64,000 nt of DNA. Origin: an uncultured Oscillospiraceae bacterium (lineage in GTDB: Bacteria > Bacillota > Clostridia > Oscillospirales > Oscillospiraceae). The first letter of the stretch is position 1, and the number at the start of each line of letters is the position of its first letter. The stretch spans positions 1 to 64,000 of the forward strand of contig CAKTQE010000004.1 in the NCBI GenBank assembly GCA_934593275.1, given 5' to 3'. A model generated the notes under the pieces. That model did not search any database and had not been told where the DNA came from. It saw nothing but the letters and a program-made list of their open reading frames with translations. The translations under genes were made by a program, and so were the position numbers. Positions 32,788 to 43,137 of the stretch are shown piece by piece.

Positions 32788-34341
32788 TTAGTCCATATAA
32801 TACATGCCCAGGGCATCCCGCATTTTGTAGTAGTTGGGGAGTCTGCGCCAGCCGTAGGCTACAACGTCGTTGCCCTTGCCCACCACGTTGGTATTGGGCA
32901 GGGCCATGCGCCAGCCGTATTGGGTGGCACCGCTGATTTCCATGCACCAGAGGTTTTTAAGCCAGGTCATCTGGTAAATGGGGGCGGGGTCTGCAAAGGT
33001 TCTGCCGATGTTCAAATCCTCCAGGGCCGTGCAGCCAAGCAAAGGCTCGTAGGACTCAATGGCATCCCAGCCCACTTCCAGCCAGATAAGCTCCTTGCAG
33101 TTGCTTAAGGGGGTCAGGTCCCGTACATCGGTATCTGCCAGAATCAGGTACTTGAGGTGGGGCATGTAGGCCGCGAAGCTGATGTCCCGCACCCGGGAGT
33201 GGCCAATGTCAATGGCAATCATGTCCTCGCAGTATTTAAGAGGCCCTACATCATGGTCCTGGAAATACCACTCACCCTGCTTGATGGGCATGAAGCTTTC
33301 TTCATCCGTCCGGGCCTTGCACTTCTTGGTAAAGTACACCGTCCAGACCACTTTGTACTTGTCCCGCATTTCCTCACGGAACTGGGCCATGGTCTCATCG
33401 TCAATGCCGCAGTCGCTCATAATCAGCTTGGTAAGCTCCGGGAAATAGGAGGCGTACCGCTTGGCGGTTTCGGTGCTTTCCATATGTGTCCCGGAAATAT
33501 CCACCTCCTGGGCATCATCGGCAAAACTGGCTGTGCCAATGTTTACCGTCCAGTGAATGGTCAGCTCCGGGTGGTTTTCCCGCAGGGTCAGCAGTTCCTC
33601 GCCGGTGGCCACCGGGTCAGTCAGATTGATTTCCGTAAGCTGGGGCATCACGGAAATGGCACCCTCCAACTCATCATAGGCAGCGTTCGCCGCCTCCAGA
33701 ACCTGGGTATCCGTGGGGAAAATCTCGCCGCCAACGGTAATGGCATAGCTTACCGCCAGATTAGGCTTGTCCTGCTGCAGCTGCTGCATCCGGGCATAGT
33801 CCCGGCACTGGGTTCCGTCTACCTGCTTCAAATCCGGCAAGTAGTCCAACCGCTCAATGTCCTCTTCCGTGGGGGTTTTCAATGCCACGGTTTCCGAGAA
33901 GCCGGGGTACTCGGTATCCTCAATGGGTACCAGGTATTCTACGCTGCACTCCGGATAATCCTGGTAGGCCTGGGCCAGGGCATCATAGTCCCGGCAGTCC
34001 TCAGCCCACAAGGTTTTGAGGTTTGGGAAATAGGAAAGCAGCTGCTCGTCACTCATGGAAAGCTCCGTAACCGTCAATTCCTGGGTGTAGCTGGGAATAG
34101 AACCGCCCTGGAACGGAACAAGCCAGATGACCTTGGTCCCGGGGAGTTTTTTCACAAGCTTGTCGTAGGTATCCGCACTGAGGTCATCGCCCCGCAGGTC
34201 CAGCACCGCCTGACCCTTGGGATACAGCTTTCCATCCACGATCACCCGGCGGCTGAGCGTAAAGAAAAGGCCCACCGCAGCTATTACCGCGATCACCGCC
34301 GCAACGGCAATACAAAGCCATCGAATTCCGGCTTTTTTCAT
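32788..34341 (-). CDS. Membrane-anchored leucine-rich-repeat-like protein
   Basis: A 517-residue protein with one N-terminal membrane anchor (about 8-30). The rest is extracellular. It has irregular LRR-type units, each about 22-25 residues, including LPDLKQVDGTQC, MPQLTEINLTD, FPELTKLIMSDC, MPHLKYLILADT and CKELIWLEVGW. The C-terminal third has the clearest repeats. No sortase motif, catalytic motif or second membrane segment is present. The gene stands alone, divergent from nothing related, with ribosome site GAGGAGATAC before ATG 34341. It is likely a surface binding protein; the ligand is unknown. Confidence 0.82.
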   Translation of the reverse strand: MKKAGIRWLCIAVAAVIAVIAAVGLFFTLSRRVIVDGKLYPKGQAVLDLRGDDLSADTYDKLVKKLPGTKVIWLVPFQGGSIPSYTQELTVTELSMSDEQLLSYFPNLKTLWAEDCRDYDALAQAYQDYPECSVEYLVPIEDTEYPGFSETVALKTPTEEDIERLDYLPDLKQVDGTQCRDYARMQQLQQDKPNLAVSYAITVGGEIFPTDTQVLEAANAAYDELEGAISVMPQLTEINLTDPVATGEELLTLRENHPELTIHWTVNIGTASFADDAQEVDISGTHMESTETAKRYASYFPELTKLIMSDCGIDDETMAQFREEMRDKYKVVWTVYFTKKCKARTDEESFMPIKQGEWYFQDHDVGPLKYCEDMIAIDIGHSRVRDISFAAYMPHLKYLILADTDVRDLTPLSNCKELIWLEVGWDAIESYEPLLGCTALEDLNIGRTFADPAPIYQMTWLKNLWCMEISGATQYGWRMALPNTNVVGKGNDVVAYGWRRLPNYYKMRDALGMYYMD

Positions 34342-34484
34342 AGCATATGTATCTCCTCATTGTTTTTGGGGCCTTAAGCCACTTTTTCCGTTTTCTGCCA
34401 AGGCACCAGTTCCTATTATGAATGAAAATCCCCTAGAAGTCAAGGAGTTTTTTCTTTTTCCCCGGGAAAGCCCCGGTTGCAAAA

Positions 34485-34513
34485 GCCCCCGGATGCACAA
34501 AGGCATCCGGGGG
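34485..34513 (-). terminator. Terminator of the purine operon
   Basis: GCCCCCGGATGC / GCATCCGGGGGC with a six-base loop lies 15 bases beyond the purL stop and is followed on the minus strand by TTTTGC. Confidence 0.85.
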
Positions 34514-34527
34514 CAGGTACAAAAGGA

Positions 34528-37500
34528 TCAGCCAAAATACTTGACGGCGGCACGGAACATCTGAATGTCGTATGCACCGGGAACATTGCGGTAAAGGCCC
34601 TGACCGATCCGCTCGCTGTGGCCCATCTTGCCGAAGACACGGCCATCGGGAGAGGTAATGCCCTCAATGGCGCAGACGGAGCCGTTGGGGTTGAACGCGG
34701 CATCCATGGTGGGATTTCCTGCCAGGTCCACATACTGGCTGGCGATCTGGCCGTTTTCTGCCAAAAGCTTTACCAGTTCTTCGCTTGCCAGGAACTTGCC
34801 CTCACCGTGGGAAATGGGGACATTGTAAATGTCGCCAACGTTTGTCAGAGACAGCCAGGGGGACTTGTTGGAGGCCACCCGGGTACGCACAATGCGGCTC
34901 TGGTGCCGTGCAATGGTATTAAAGGTCAGCGTGGGACAGGAGGCATCGGTATCGATGATCTTCCCGTAGGGTACCAGACCCAGCTTGATGAGGGCCTGGA
35001 AGCCGTTGCAGATGCCGCACATCAGGCCGTCCCGGTTTTCAAGCAATGCCGTCACCTGCTCTTTAATAGCAGGATTGCGGAAGAACGCCGTAATGAACTT
35101 GGCGGAGCCGTCCGGCTCATCGCCGCCGGAGAAGCCGCCGGGGATGAAAATCATCTGGCTCTCCCCAATGCGCTTTGCCACATCCTCGATAGACCTTGCC
35201 ACATCCTCGGCAGTGAGATTGCGGATGACCGCAATGTCCGCCTCTGCACCGGCGGCCAGAACAGCCCGGGCGGAATCATACTCGCAGTTGGTGCCGGGGA
35301 ACACGGGAATCAGCACCCGTGGCTTGGCGGTCTTTACCGCAGGGGCGGGGTAAGACTTGGCCTCATAGTTGAACACGGGAACGGGAGCCTTGGTTTCCTG
35401 GGTTTTGGTGGGATAAACGGATTCCAAAACCTCTGTATTCAGGCTGTAAAGCTCCTCAATGGAGACCTTTTCATCATCCAGAACAATGACCGGCTCCTGG
35501 CAGGTGTAGCCGATTTTCCGGCCAAAGTCGCAGTCCTCGGTGAGCTCGGCAATGATGTCGCCGTAGCCGCAGTCCGTATCCTCGCCACGGAAACCAACGG
35601 TGTTGCCGAAGGACATCTTCACCACGGCCTCAGACACACCACCGGCATCCACCGCCCAGGCGGCCTGGACCTTTCCGGCCAGGCACAGTTCATGGAACCG
35701 CTGCCAGGTGTTTTTCAAGTCCTCGTAGCTGCCGTCAGAGGTGAAGCAATACACCGGGTGGCCCGGCTCCTTAAACTCGCAGGACAGAACTTCCTGGGCT
35801 TTCACCGGGGCAATGGCAAAGGAAATCACCGTAGGCGGCACATCCTTATCCAGGAAGGTGCCGGACATGGAATCCTTGCCGCCGATGGCAGCGGCGTTCA
35901 GGTGGAGCTGGGCATCCAGCGCGCCAAGCAGCGCCTCAAAGGGCTTGCCCCAGCGCAGGGGTTCGTTTCTCAGCTTTTCAAAGAATTCCTGCAAGGTCAG
36001 GTAGGCCTTTTTGTAATCCGCACCGGCGGCCACGATTTTGGCCATGGAGGAAATCACCGCAGCCTTGGCCCCCTGGAAAGGATCGGCACTGAGAAGCTCC
36101 GGGTCACAGCCCCAGGCCATAACACTGGCATCCTCGGTGGTCTGTCCCGGCAGTACCGGCAGCTTGGCAGCCATGGCCTGAGCCGGAGTGGCCTGGTTCT
36201 TGCCGCCGAAAGGCATCAGCAGACTGCCTGCACCGATAGTGGCATCAAACCGCTCTACCAAGCCTCTCTGGGAGGCAAAGCGCAGCTGGGAAGCCATTTC
36301 TTTCAGGCTGGCAGAGGAAACTTCCAGGGTCTTGGCAGCGGGAACTTCTACGGCGGTGTACTTTACCGCGCCGTTGGTATTGAGGAATTCCCGGGACAGG
36401 TTGGCAATTTCCTTGCCTTTCCAGCTCATGACCATCCGGGCTTCTTCCGTGACCACCGCCACCCGGTAAGCTTCCAGATTTTCCTTTTCCGCGGCGGCGA
36501 TAAAGGCATCCGCATCCTCTGGGGCTACCACCACCGCCATCCGCTCCTGGGACTCGGAAATGGCCAGTTCCGTGCCGTCCAGGCCGTCATATTTTTTCCG
36601 CACCGCGTCCAGATCGATCCGCAGACCGTCAGCCAGTTCGCCAATGGCCACGGATACACCGCCGGCACCAAAGTCATTGCAGCGTTTGATGAGTCTCGTC
36701 ACGTTGCCGTCCCGGAACAGCCGCTGGATTTTCCGCTCCTCCGGGGCATTGCCCTTCTGGACCTCGGAAGCCATGGTGGTCAGGGACTTCATATTGTGAC
36801 TCTTGGAGGAGCCGGTGGCACCGCCAATGCCGTCCCGTCCGGTACGGCCACCCAGCAGAATCACCACATCACCGGCAGCGGGACACTCCCGGCGGACATT
36901 TTCCGCAGGAGCGGCGGCAACCACCGCACCGCATTCCAGCCGCTTGGCAACAAAGCCCTCATGGTACAGTTCCGCCACATGGCCGGTGGCCAGGCCGATC
37001 TGGTTGCCGTAGGAGGAATAACCGGCGGCAGCAGTCTGGCAGAGTTTCCGCTGGGGCAGCTTCCCGGGAATGGTGTCTTTCAGGCTGGTCCGGGGGTCGG
37101 CGGCACCGGTGACACGCATGGCCTGATGGACGTAGGCACGTCCGGACAGGGGGTCACGGATACAGCCGCCAATGCAGGTAGCCGCACCGCCGAAAGGCTC
37201 AATTTCCGTGGGGTGGTTGTGGGTCTCGTTTTTGAACATCAGCAGCCAGTCCTGGTCTTCCCCGTTGATGGTAGCCGTCACATGGATGGAGCAAGCGTTG
37301 ATCTCCTCGCTCTCGTCCAGCTCCGGGAGCAGGCCCCGCTTTTTCAGGGTCTTGGCACCGATGGTTGCAATGTCCATGAGCGTCTGGGGCCGAGCCGCGG
37401 CCTTTTCTTCCCCGTAGACCTCTACCCGGGCAGCCAGGTACTGCTTGTAGGCTTCCTGAACGGCGGGGTCATGGATGACGATGTTGTCCAAATGGGTGGA

Positions 37501-38181
37501 AAACGTGGTGTGGCGGCAGTGGTCAGACCAATAGGTATCCACCACCCGGATTTCCGTAATGGTGGGGTCACGCCGTTCCTGATCCCGGAAGTAAGCCTGG
37601 AGGAACTTGAGATCGTCCAAATCCATGGCAAGGCCCAGCTTGTCAAGGAGTTCCGCCAGGGCTTCTTCATCCATGGCGGTAAAGCCCTCTACCGTGGCAA
37701 CACTCTGGGGAATGGTGTAATCAATGGCCAGCGTCTGGGACATGTCCAGCGAAGCCTCCCGGCTTTCCACGGCGTTGATGACGTATTTCTTAATGGCCGC
37801 CAGTTCTTCCCCGCTGGGCGCGCCGGAGAGTACATAAACCTTGGCGGTGCGAATGGTGGGGCGGTTTCCCTGGGAAATGATCTGGATGCACTGGGCAGCG
37901 GAATCCGCCCGCTGGTCATACTGACCGGGCAGCGGCTCTACCGCAAACACCACGTCCCCCTGGGGCAGCTCAAAGCGCACGTTATCCACCTGGGGTTCGG
38001 AGAAAACCGTATGGACGGCGGCATCAAAGAGAGATTTTTCAATATTCTCCGCATCATAGCGGTTCAGAACACGAAGCCCCGTCAGGCTGCTGATGCCCAG
38101 GAAATCCTGGATTTCCCGCAGCAACCCCTGGGCCTCATGGGTCTGGCCATCCTTTTTTTCTACATAAACGCGATAAACCAT
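34528..38181 (-). CDS. purL: Phosphoribosylformylglycinamidine synthase, single-chain
   Basis: Converts FGAR, glutamine and ATP to FGAM (step 4 of purine synthesis). The 1217-residue chain combines the PurS-like N-terminus, two ATP-binding halves and a C-terminal glutamine amidotransferase. The amidotransferase shows PVFPGTNCEYDS, FIPGGFSGGDEPDG, the nucleophile Cys in GICNGFQAL and the catalytic HGEGKF. This is the long form seen in Clostridia and Proteobacteria rather than the split purS-purQ-purL of Bacillus. It is the last gene of the operon, 20 bases after purD. ATG 38181 has GGAGGAAATACCCC upstream. Confidence 0.96.
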   Translation of the reverse strand: MVYRVYVEKKDGQTHEAQGLLREIQDFLGISSLTGLRVLNRYDAENIEKSLFDAAVHTVFSEPQVDNVRFELPQGDVVFAVEPLPGQYDQRADSAAQCIQIISQGNRPTIRTAKVYVLSGAPSGEELAAIKKYVINAVESREASLDMSQTLAIDYTIPQSVATVEGFTAMDEEALAELLDKLGLAMDLDDLKFLQAYFRDQERRDPTITEIRVVDTYWSDHCRHTTFSTHLDNIVIHDPAVQEAYKQYLAARVEVYGEEKAAARPQTLMDIATIGAKTLKKRGLLPELDESEEINACSIHVTATINGEDQDWLLMFKNETHNHPTEIEPFGGAATCIGGCIRDPLSGRAYVHQAMRVTGAADPRTSLKDTIPGKLPQRKLCQTAAAGYSSYGNQIGLATGHVAELYHEGFVAKRLECGAVVAAAPAENVRRECPAAGDVVILLGGRTGRDGIGGATGSSKSHNMKSLTTMASEVQKGNAPEERKIQRLFRDGNVTRLIKRCNDFGAGGVSVAIGELADGLRIDLDAVRKKYDGLDGTELAISESQERMAVVVAPEDADAFIAAAEKENLEAYRVAVVTEEARMVMSWKGKEIANLSREFLNTNGAVKYTAVEVPAAKTLEVSSASLKEMASQLRFASQRGLVERFDATIGAGSLLMPFGGKNQATPAQAMAAKLPVLPGQTTEDASVMAWGCDPELLSADPFQGAKAAVISSMAKIVAAGADYKKAYLTLQEFFEKLRNEPLRWGKPFEALLGALDAQLHLNAAAIGGKDSMSGTFLDKDVPPTVISFAIAPVKAQEVLSCEFKEPGHPVYCFTSDGSYEDLKNTWQRFHELCLAGKVQAAWAVDAGGVSEAVVKMSFGNTVGFRGEDTDCGYGDIIAELTEDCDFGRKIGYTCQEPVIVLDDEKVSIEELYSLNTEVLESVYPTKTQETKAPVPVFNYEAKSYPAPAVKTAKPRVLIPVFPGTNCEYDSARAVLAAGAEADIAVIRNLTAEDVARSIEDVAKRIGESQMIFIPGGFSGGDEPDGSAKFITAFFRNPAIKEQVTALLENRDGLMCGICNGFQALIKLGLVPYGKIIDTDASCPTLTFNTIARHQSRIVRTRVASNKSPWLSLTNVGDIYNVPISHGEGKFLASEELVKLLAENGQIASQYVDLAGNPTMDAAFNPNGSVCAIEGITSPDGRVFGKMGHSERIGQGLYRNVPGAYDIQMFRAAVKYFG

Positions 38182-38201
38182 GGGGTATTTCCTCCAATTG
38201 T

Positions 38202-39470
38202 TTATTTGAGGGCCTGCATTGCCCGCTTGCCAATATCGCTTCTGCGATAAGCGTTTTCAAACTGTACGCCGTCAGACAGACGGTAGGCCTCCCGAATGGC
38301 CTCCTCCAGGGTATCCGCCACGGCGGTGGTACCGGTGACCCGGCCACCGGAGGTGACCAGTTTTCCCGCATCGTCCAGCTTGGCTCCTGCCACATAGGTA
38401 TGCCGCTCCGCCTCCTGGGTCATGGTCAGAGGGAAGCCTTTCTTGTAAGACACCGGATACCCCGCCGAGGCTTTGATCACGCAGCAGGCACTTTTCTTGG
38501 AGAAGCGCACCTCGGTGTCTGCCAGGGTGCCGTTGGTGGTGGCCTGCATCACAGTCAGCAGGTCGCTTTCCAGCAGCGGCAGCACCACCTGGGTCTCCGG
38601 GTCGCCAAAGCGGCAGTTGTACTCAATGACCTTCGGCCCCTTGGGGGTCAGCATCAGGCCAAAGTACAGGCAGCCCTGGAAGGTCCGGCCCTCGGCGTTC
38701 ATGGCCCGGATGGTGGGCAGGAAAATTTCTTCCATGCACCGCTGGGCCATTTCCGGGGTGTAATAGGGGTTGGGGGCCACGGTGCCCATACCGCCGGTAT
38801 TAAGGCCTGTGTCGTCATCCCCTGCCCGCTTGTGGTCCATGGAGGACACCATGGGCTTTACCACCTTGCCATCGGTAAAGCTCAGAACGCTGACCTCGGG
38901 GCCGGTGAGGAATTCCTCAATGACCACATGGTCGCCGCTTTTGCCGAAGACCTTGTTGGCCATCATGTCCCGCACCGCCGCCCGGGCTTCCTCCCGGGTG
39001 GCGGCAATGATCACGCCTTTGCCCAGGGCCAGACCGTCGGCCTTGATGACTGTGGGCATGGGGGCGGTTTCCAAATACTCAAGAGCCGCCTCCAGGTTGT
39101 CAAAAACCTCATATTCTGCCGTGGGAATACCGTACTTTTTCATCAGGTTTTTGGAAAATACCTTACTGCCCTCAATAATGGCGGCGTTGGCTCTGGGTCC
39201 AAAACAGGGGATTCCCTGATCGCTGAGAGCATCCACCGCCCCCAAAACCAGGGGGTCATCCGGAGCCACCACGGCGTAATCCACCTTGTTTTCCAGGGCG
39301 AACGCCACAATTTTCTCGATTTCCGTGGCCCCGATGGGAACGCAGACCGCATCCTTTGCCATGCCGCCGTTGCCGGGCAGGGCGTAAATGGTCTCCACGG
39401 TTTGATTCTCTTTCAGCTTTTTAATAATGGCATGCTCTCGTCCGCCGCCACCGACTACCAAAATTTTCAT
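38202..39470 (-). CDS. purD: Phosphoribosylamine-glycine ligase
   Basis: ATP-grasp enzyme that joins phosphoribosylamine to glycine (step 2 of purine synthesis). The 422 residues begin MKILVVGGGGREHAI and show DGLALGKGV, EEFLTGPEVSVLSFTDG, NTGGMG, and EYNCRFGDPETQ, all standard for PurD. I chose ATG 39470 with AAAGG nine bases upstream. A TTG nine bases earlier is less likely because it lies too close to the same site. It lies between the AICAR formyltransferase and purL genes. Confidence 0.95.
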   Translation of the reverse strand: MKILVVGGGGREHAIIKKLKENQTVETIYALPGNGGMAKDAVCVPIGATEIEKIVAFALENKVDYAVVAPDDPLVLGAVDALSDQGIPCFGPRANAAIIEGSKVFSKNLMKKYGIPTAEYEVFDNLEAALEYLETAPMPTVIKADGLALGKGVIIAATREEARAAVRDMMANKVFGKSGDHVVIEEFLTGPEVSVLSFTDGKVVKPMVSSMDHKRAGDDDTGLNTGGMGTVAPNPYYTPEMAQRCMEEIFLPTIRAMNAEGRTFQGCLYFGLMLTPKGPKVIEYNCRFGDPETQVVLPLLESDLLTVMQATTNGTLADTEVRFSKKSACCVIKASAGYPVSYKKGFPLTMTQEAERHTYVAGAKLDDAGKLVTSGGRVTGTTAVADTLEEAIREAYRLSDGVQFENAYRRSDIGKRAMQALK

Positions 39471-39502
39471 ATCGTTCAACCTTTCTTTTTAGAAAAGCAC
39501 TC

Positions 39503-40687
39503 TTAGTGGTGGAACAGGCGCATACCGGTAAAGGCCATGACGATGCCGTCTTTGTTGCACTCGTCAATAACCAAATCGTCCCGGATGGAACCGCCGGGCT
39601 GGGCAATGTAGGAAACGCCGGAGGCATAGGCCCGCTTGATGTTGTCCGGGAATGGGAAGAACGCATCGGAACCCAGGGACACACCCCGAATTTCATCCAG
39701 GAATGCCCGCTTGTCCTCCTGGGTCAGGGGCTGGGGCCGGGTGGTAAAGTAGTTCTGCCAGATGCCCTCGGCGCAGACATCTTCCTCGTTGCCGTTGATG
39801 TAGCCGTCAATCACATTGTCCCGGCCCGGACGGCCCAAATCCTCCCGGAAAGGCAGCCCCAGGGTCTTGGGATGCTGCCGCAGGAACCAGGTATCGGCCT
39901 TGGAGCCTGCCAGACGGGTGCAGTGGATCCGGGACTGCTGACCGGCACCCACACCAATGGCCTGACCGTCATAGGCAAAGCAAACGGAATTGGACTGGGT
40001 GTACTTGAGGGTGATGAGGGCCACGATCAAATCGATCTTGGCGTTTTCCGGCAATTCCTTGTTGTCGGTCACGATGTTCCGGAGCAGCTCGGCATCGATT
40101 TTAAAGTTGTTCCGGCCCTGCTGGAACGTCACACCGTAGACCATTTTGGTCTCCTGGGGGGCAGGAACGTAGTCTTCGTCAATGGCCACCACATTGTAGC
40201 TGCCCTTGCGCTTGGCTTTCAGGATTTCCAGGGCTTCTTCCGTGTAGCCGGGGGCGATGACGCCATCGGAAACCTCCCGGGCAATGAGCTTGGCGGTCAG
40301 GGCATCGCAGGTGTCAGACAGGGCTACCCAGTCGCCAAAAGAACACATCCGGTCCGTACCCCGGGCGCGGGCATAGGCACAGGCCAGAGGAGAATCATCC
40401 AGGCCCTCCACATCGTCTACAAAGCAAGCCTTTTTCAGGTTCTCCGGCAGCACCTTGCCCACGGCGGCGGAGGTGGGAGAAACGTGCTTAAAGGAGGTCA
40501 CGGCGCACAGTCCCGTGGCGGCTTTCAACTCTTTCACCAGCTGATAGGAGTTGAGGGCATCCAGGAAGTTGATGTAGCCCGGGCGGCCATTGAGTACGGT
40601 AATGGGCAGGTCAGAGCCGTCGGCCATATAGATGGAAGCCGGCTTCTGATTGGGATTGCAGCCATATTTCAGTTCAAATTCTTTCAT
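39503..40687 (-). CDS. purH: AICAR formyltransferase, stand-alone (PurH C-terminal domain only)
   Basis: Transfers a formyl group from 10-formyl-tetrahydrofolate to AICAR, giving FAICAR (step 9). The 394 residues correspond only to the formyltransferase part of bifunctional PurH. They begin FELKYGCNPNQKPA, with the catalytic Lys-His in SFKHVSP, then GVTFQQGRN, SNSVCFAYDGQAIGVGAGQQSR and SDAFFPFPDN. The IMP cyclohydrolase half is missing and appears as a separate gene 12 bases upstream (40700). The ATG at 40687 has GGGGAGAG upstream. The folate dependence fits control of the operon by a ZTP riboswitch. Confidence 0.93.
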   Translation of the reverse strand: MKEFELKYGCNPNQKPASIYMADGSDLPITVLNGRPGYINFLDALNSYQLVKELKAATGLCAVTSFKHVSPTSAAVGKVLPENLKKACFVDDVEGLDDSPLACAYARARGTDRMCSFGDWVALSDTCDALTAKLIAREVSDGVIAPGYTEEALEILKAKRKGSYNVVAIDEDYVPAPQETKMVYGVTFQQGRNNFKIDAELLRNIVTDNKELPENAKIDLIVALITLKYTQSNSVCFAYDGQAIGVGAGQQSRIHCTRLAGSKADTWFLRQHPKTLGLPFREDLGRPGRDNVIDGYINGNEEDVCAEGIWQNYFTTRPQPLTQEDKRAFLDEIRGVSLGSDAFFPFPDNIKRAYASGVSYIAQPGGSIRDDLVIDECNKDGIVMAFTGMRLFHH

Positions 40688-40699
40688 ATCTCTCTCCCC

Positions 40700-41413
40700 T
40701 TATTCGTAGCGGTTGATGACCTTCTGCCGGTACTTGCCAGTTTCCAAATCGGTATAGCGGACGAACAAGGAGATTTTATTATCCTCGTTCAAATTGTTCC
40801 ACAGGGTTTCCACAAAGGCATCCATGTCCTGCAGGATCTCCACCCGCTCCGGCTCTCCCTGGAAAGTGGGAATCACCGGGTTTCCGTCACACACATAGGT
40901 GTGCAGGAAGTGGCCCAGGCCACAAATCGGCTCATAGTCATAGGTGAAGCGGTTGCAAGCAGTGCCATCCGGGTCCGCGGCTTTCAGAATAGACATTTTG
41001 TAGCTGCCATCGGGGCTTAACAGACCGGAAATCCGGGGGGTCCAGTTGGGTCCGTCATGTTCAAATTTCCGAGTCCGCAAGGCCTCCTCCATGGTCTTTC
41101 CCTTTTCCAGGAATTCCCGGATGGTATCGGTCTGGTCGCCGTTGGTCACGATCAATGCCCGGCCCAGCTGGCGGACAGGGTGGTAGATAATGAGGCTGGG
41201 GTCTTCCATTTTGCTGGGGTCATAGGCCTCCGTCCGGATGCCGTCAGGCTCCAGAGCGAAAACCCGGTTCCGGCTGTTGACACTGCGGCCCATAATAAAG
41301 TAGGCTGCCACAGTCTCCTTGCCGTCCGGGGTCAACCCCAGGACGATGCCCCGGCCGGGGTAAACATTGGAGGCCAGTTTTTCTTTCATTTTGCCGATTT
41401 CGTAGACGTTCAT
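40700..41413 (-). CDS. purO: IMP cyclohydrolase, archaeal PurO-like
   Basis: Predicted to close FAICAR to IMP (step 10). The 237-residue protein belongs to the PurO-type IMP cyclohydrolase family: it starts near YPGRGIVLGLTPDGKETVAAYFIMGRSVNSRNR and has HDGPNWTPRISGL and NRFTYDYEPICGLGH. It has no similarity in motif to the N-terminal cyclohydrolase domain of PurH. Its position between purN and the stand-alone formyltransferase supports the role. The start ATG 41413 has AAGGGGGAAC upstream; 12 bases separate it from each neighbour. Confidence 0.9.
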   Translation of the reverse strand: MNVYEIGKMKEKLASNVYPGRGIVLGLTPDGKETVAAYFIMGRSVNSRNRVFALEPDGIRTEAYDPSKMEDPSLIIYHPVRQLGRALIVTNGDQTDTIREFLEKGKTMEEALRTRKFEHDGPNWTPRISGLLSPDGSYKMSILKAADPDGTACNRFTYDYEPICGLGHFLHTYVCDGNPVIPTFQGEPERVEILQDMDAFVETLWNNLNEDNKISLFVRYTDLETGKYRQKVINRYE

Positions 41414-41425
41414 CTGTGTTCCCCC

Positions 41426-42028
41426 TTAAGAATTCTGAATGTATGCCGACACCTGCTCCACCGCCCGGGGAAGCAGCACCCACTCGGCCTGCTCCATGAC
41501 CCGGCACTGCAAAACCTCCGGCGTGTCGCCGGGGAGAACTTCCACCGCCTTTTGGGCAATGATCTCTCCCCCATCGGGAATTTCGTTGACAAAATGGATG
41601 GTAGCCCCCGTCACCCGTACTCCTTTGGCAAGGGCCGCCTCATGGACTTTGAGACCATAGTAGCCCGCCCCACAGAAAGAGGGGATGAGCGAGGGATGGA
41701 CATTGATGATGCGGCGGGGATACCGGGCGGTAAAGCTTTCTGTCAGAATGCTCATAAAGCCCGCCAGCACGATCAGCTGGATGCCCGCTTCTTCCAGGGT
41801 TTGGAGCAGTGTCTGTTCAAAACCCTCCTGGCCACCCAAATCCTTTTTAAGCAGTACCTTTGTAGGAATGCCCGCCTTTTTGCCCCGCTCCAAAGCGTAG
41901 GCATTGGCGTTGTTGGAAACCACCAGGGCAATCTCACCGCTGATCAATTCCTGTCTCTCCTGGGCGTCCAGCAGGGCCTGCAAATTGGTGCCGCCGCCGG
42001 AGACCAGCACCGCAATTTTGGTTTTCAT
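41426..42028 (-). CDS. purN: Phosphoribosylglycinamide formyltransferase
   Basis: Folate-dependent GAR transformylase (step 3). In 200 residues it shows the [14 protein letters not shown] start, [22 protein letters not shown] (with catalytic Asn and His), and [16 protein letters not shown] (with the catalytic Asp). The start overlaps purM by 4 bases (ATGA). It is a normal-length PurN with no fusion. It is one of the two 10-formyl-THF users in this operon. Confidence 0.95.
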   Translation of the reverse strand: MKTKIAVLVSGGGTNLQALLDAQERQELISGEIALVVSNNANAYALERGKKAGIPTKVLLKKDLGGQEGFEQTLLQTLEEAGIQLIVLAGFMSILTESFTARYPRRIINVHPSLIPSFCGAGYYGLKVHEAALAKGVRVTGATIHFVNEIPDGGEIIAQKAVEVLPGDTPEVLQCRVMEQAEWVLLPRAVEQVSAYIQNS

Positions 42029-43074
42029 TCCAAAATCACCTTTTCCTCGTTCTCCACAATGGAGCCGATGACATAGGCGGTCTCGCCGTGACCGTTCAGG
42101 ATTTCCAGAGCCGTCTCCACCTGTTCGGCGGGAACTACCACGCTCATGCCAACGCCCATATTAAAGGTGTTGAACATATCCCGTTCCGGGATGTTGCCGG
42201 TCTTGGCGATGAGGTCAAAGATGGGCAGCACCCGCACGGCACTTCTGTCGATCTTGGCGCAGAGGCCCTCAGGAATGCTGCGGGGGATATTCTCATAGAA
42301 GCCGCCTCCGGTAATGTGGCTGATGCCCTTGACATCCACCTGCTCCAGCAGAGCCAGAATGCTCTTAACATAGATTTTGGTGGGGGTCAGCAGGGTTTCC
42401 AGAACGGACTTGCCCCCCAGGACTTCACAGGGCTTTTGGAGTTCGGGATTATGCTCCACATCAAAGACTTTCCGCACCAGGCTGAAGCCATTGGAATGCA
42501 CACCGGTGGAGGCCAGGGCGATCACCACGTCACCGGCTTTCATCCGGGAATTGTCAATGATTTTCTTTTTATCCACAATGCCCACACTAAAGCCCGCCAG
42601 ATCGTAATCATCCACAGGCATCATGCCGGGATGCTCGGCAGTCTCGCCGCCAATCAGCGCGGAGCCGGACTGGACACAGCCCTCGGCCACGCCGCCTACG
42701 ATTTCCGCAATGCGCTCCGGCACGTTTTTGCCGCAAGCGATGTAGTCCAGGAAGAACAAAGGCTTGGCACCGCAGCAGATCACGTCGTTGACGCACATGG
42801 CAACACAGTCAATGCCGATGGTGTCGTGCTTGTCCAGTAGCTGGGCAATGCGCAGCTTGGTACCCACGCCGTCGGTGCCGGATACCAGTACCGGCTCCTC
42901 CATGCCCGCCACAGGCAGACCGAAGCAGCCGCCGAAGCCGCCCACATCATCCAGGCAGCCCTCGTTCCGGGTGCGGGCCACATGCTTTTTCATAAGTTCC
43001 ACGGCCTTGTAACCGGCGGTGATGTCCACACCGGCAGCGGCGTAGCTGGCAGACTGAGAATTCTTGTGTTCCAT
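42025..43074 (-). CDS. purM: Phosphoribosylformylglycinamidine cyclo-ligase
   Basis: AIR synthetase (step 5), related to the PurL catalytic half. The 349 residues show [59 protein letters not shown] core (shown here only by its parts [14 protein letters not shown]), [10 protein letters not shown] and [13 protein letters not shown]. The ribosome site AGGAGAT lies before ATG 43074. A gap of 63 bases separates it from purF. Confidence 0.96.
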   Translation of the reverse strand: MEHKNSQSASYAAAGVDITAGYKAVELMKKHVARTRNEGCLDDVGGFGGCFGLPVAGMEEPVLVSGTDGVGTKLRIAQLLDKHDTIGIDCVAMCVNDVICCGAKPLFFLDYIACGKNVPERIAEIVGGVAEGCVQSGSALIGGETAEHPGMMPVDDYDLAGFSVGIVDKKKIIDNSRMKAGDVVIALASTGVHSNGFSLVRKVFDVEHNPELQKPCEVLGGKSVLETLLTPTKIYVKSILALLEQVDVKGISHITGGGFYENIPRSIPEGLCAKIDRSAVRVLPIFDLIAKTGNIPERDMFNTFNMGVGMSVVVPAEQVETALEILNGHGETAYVIGSIVENEEKVILE

Positions 43075-43137
43075 AAGTAATCTCCTTTTTTGTTGTTGGG
43101 GATACGTTTTTTATCATTCAGGCGGCTTTCCCGCCGG

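Noticed and set aside
34477..38250. A 1257-codon open frame on the plus strand opposite purL
   Set aside because: It is the antisense of purL in a GC-rich gene, with no ribosome site and no protein-like motifs.
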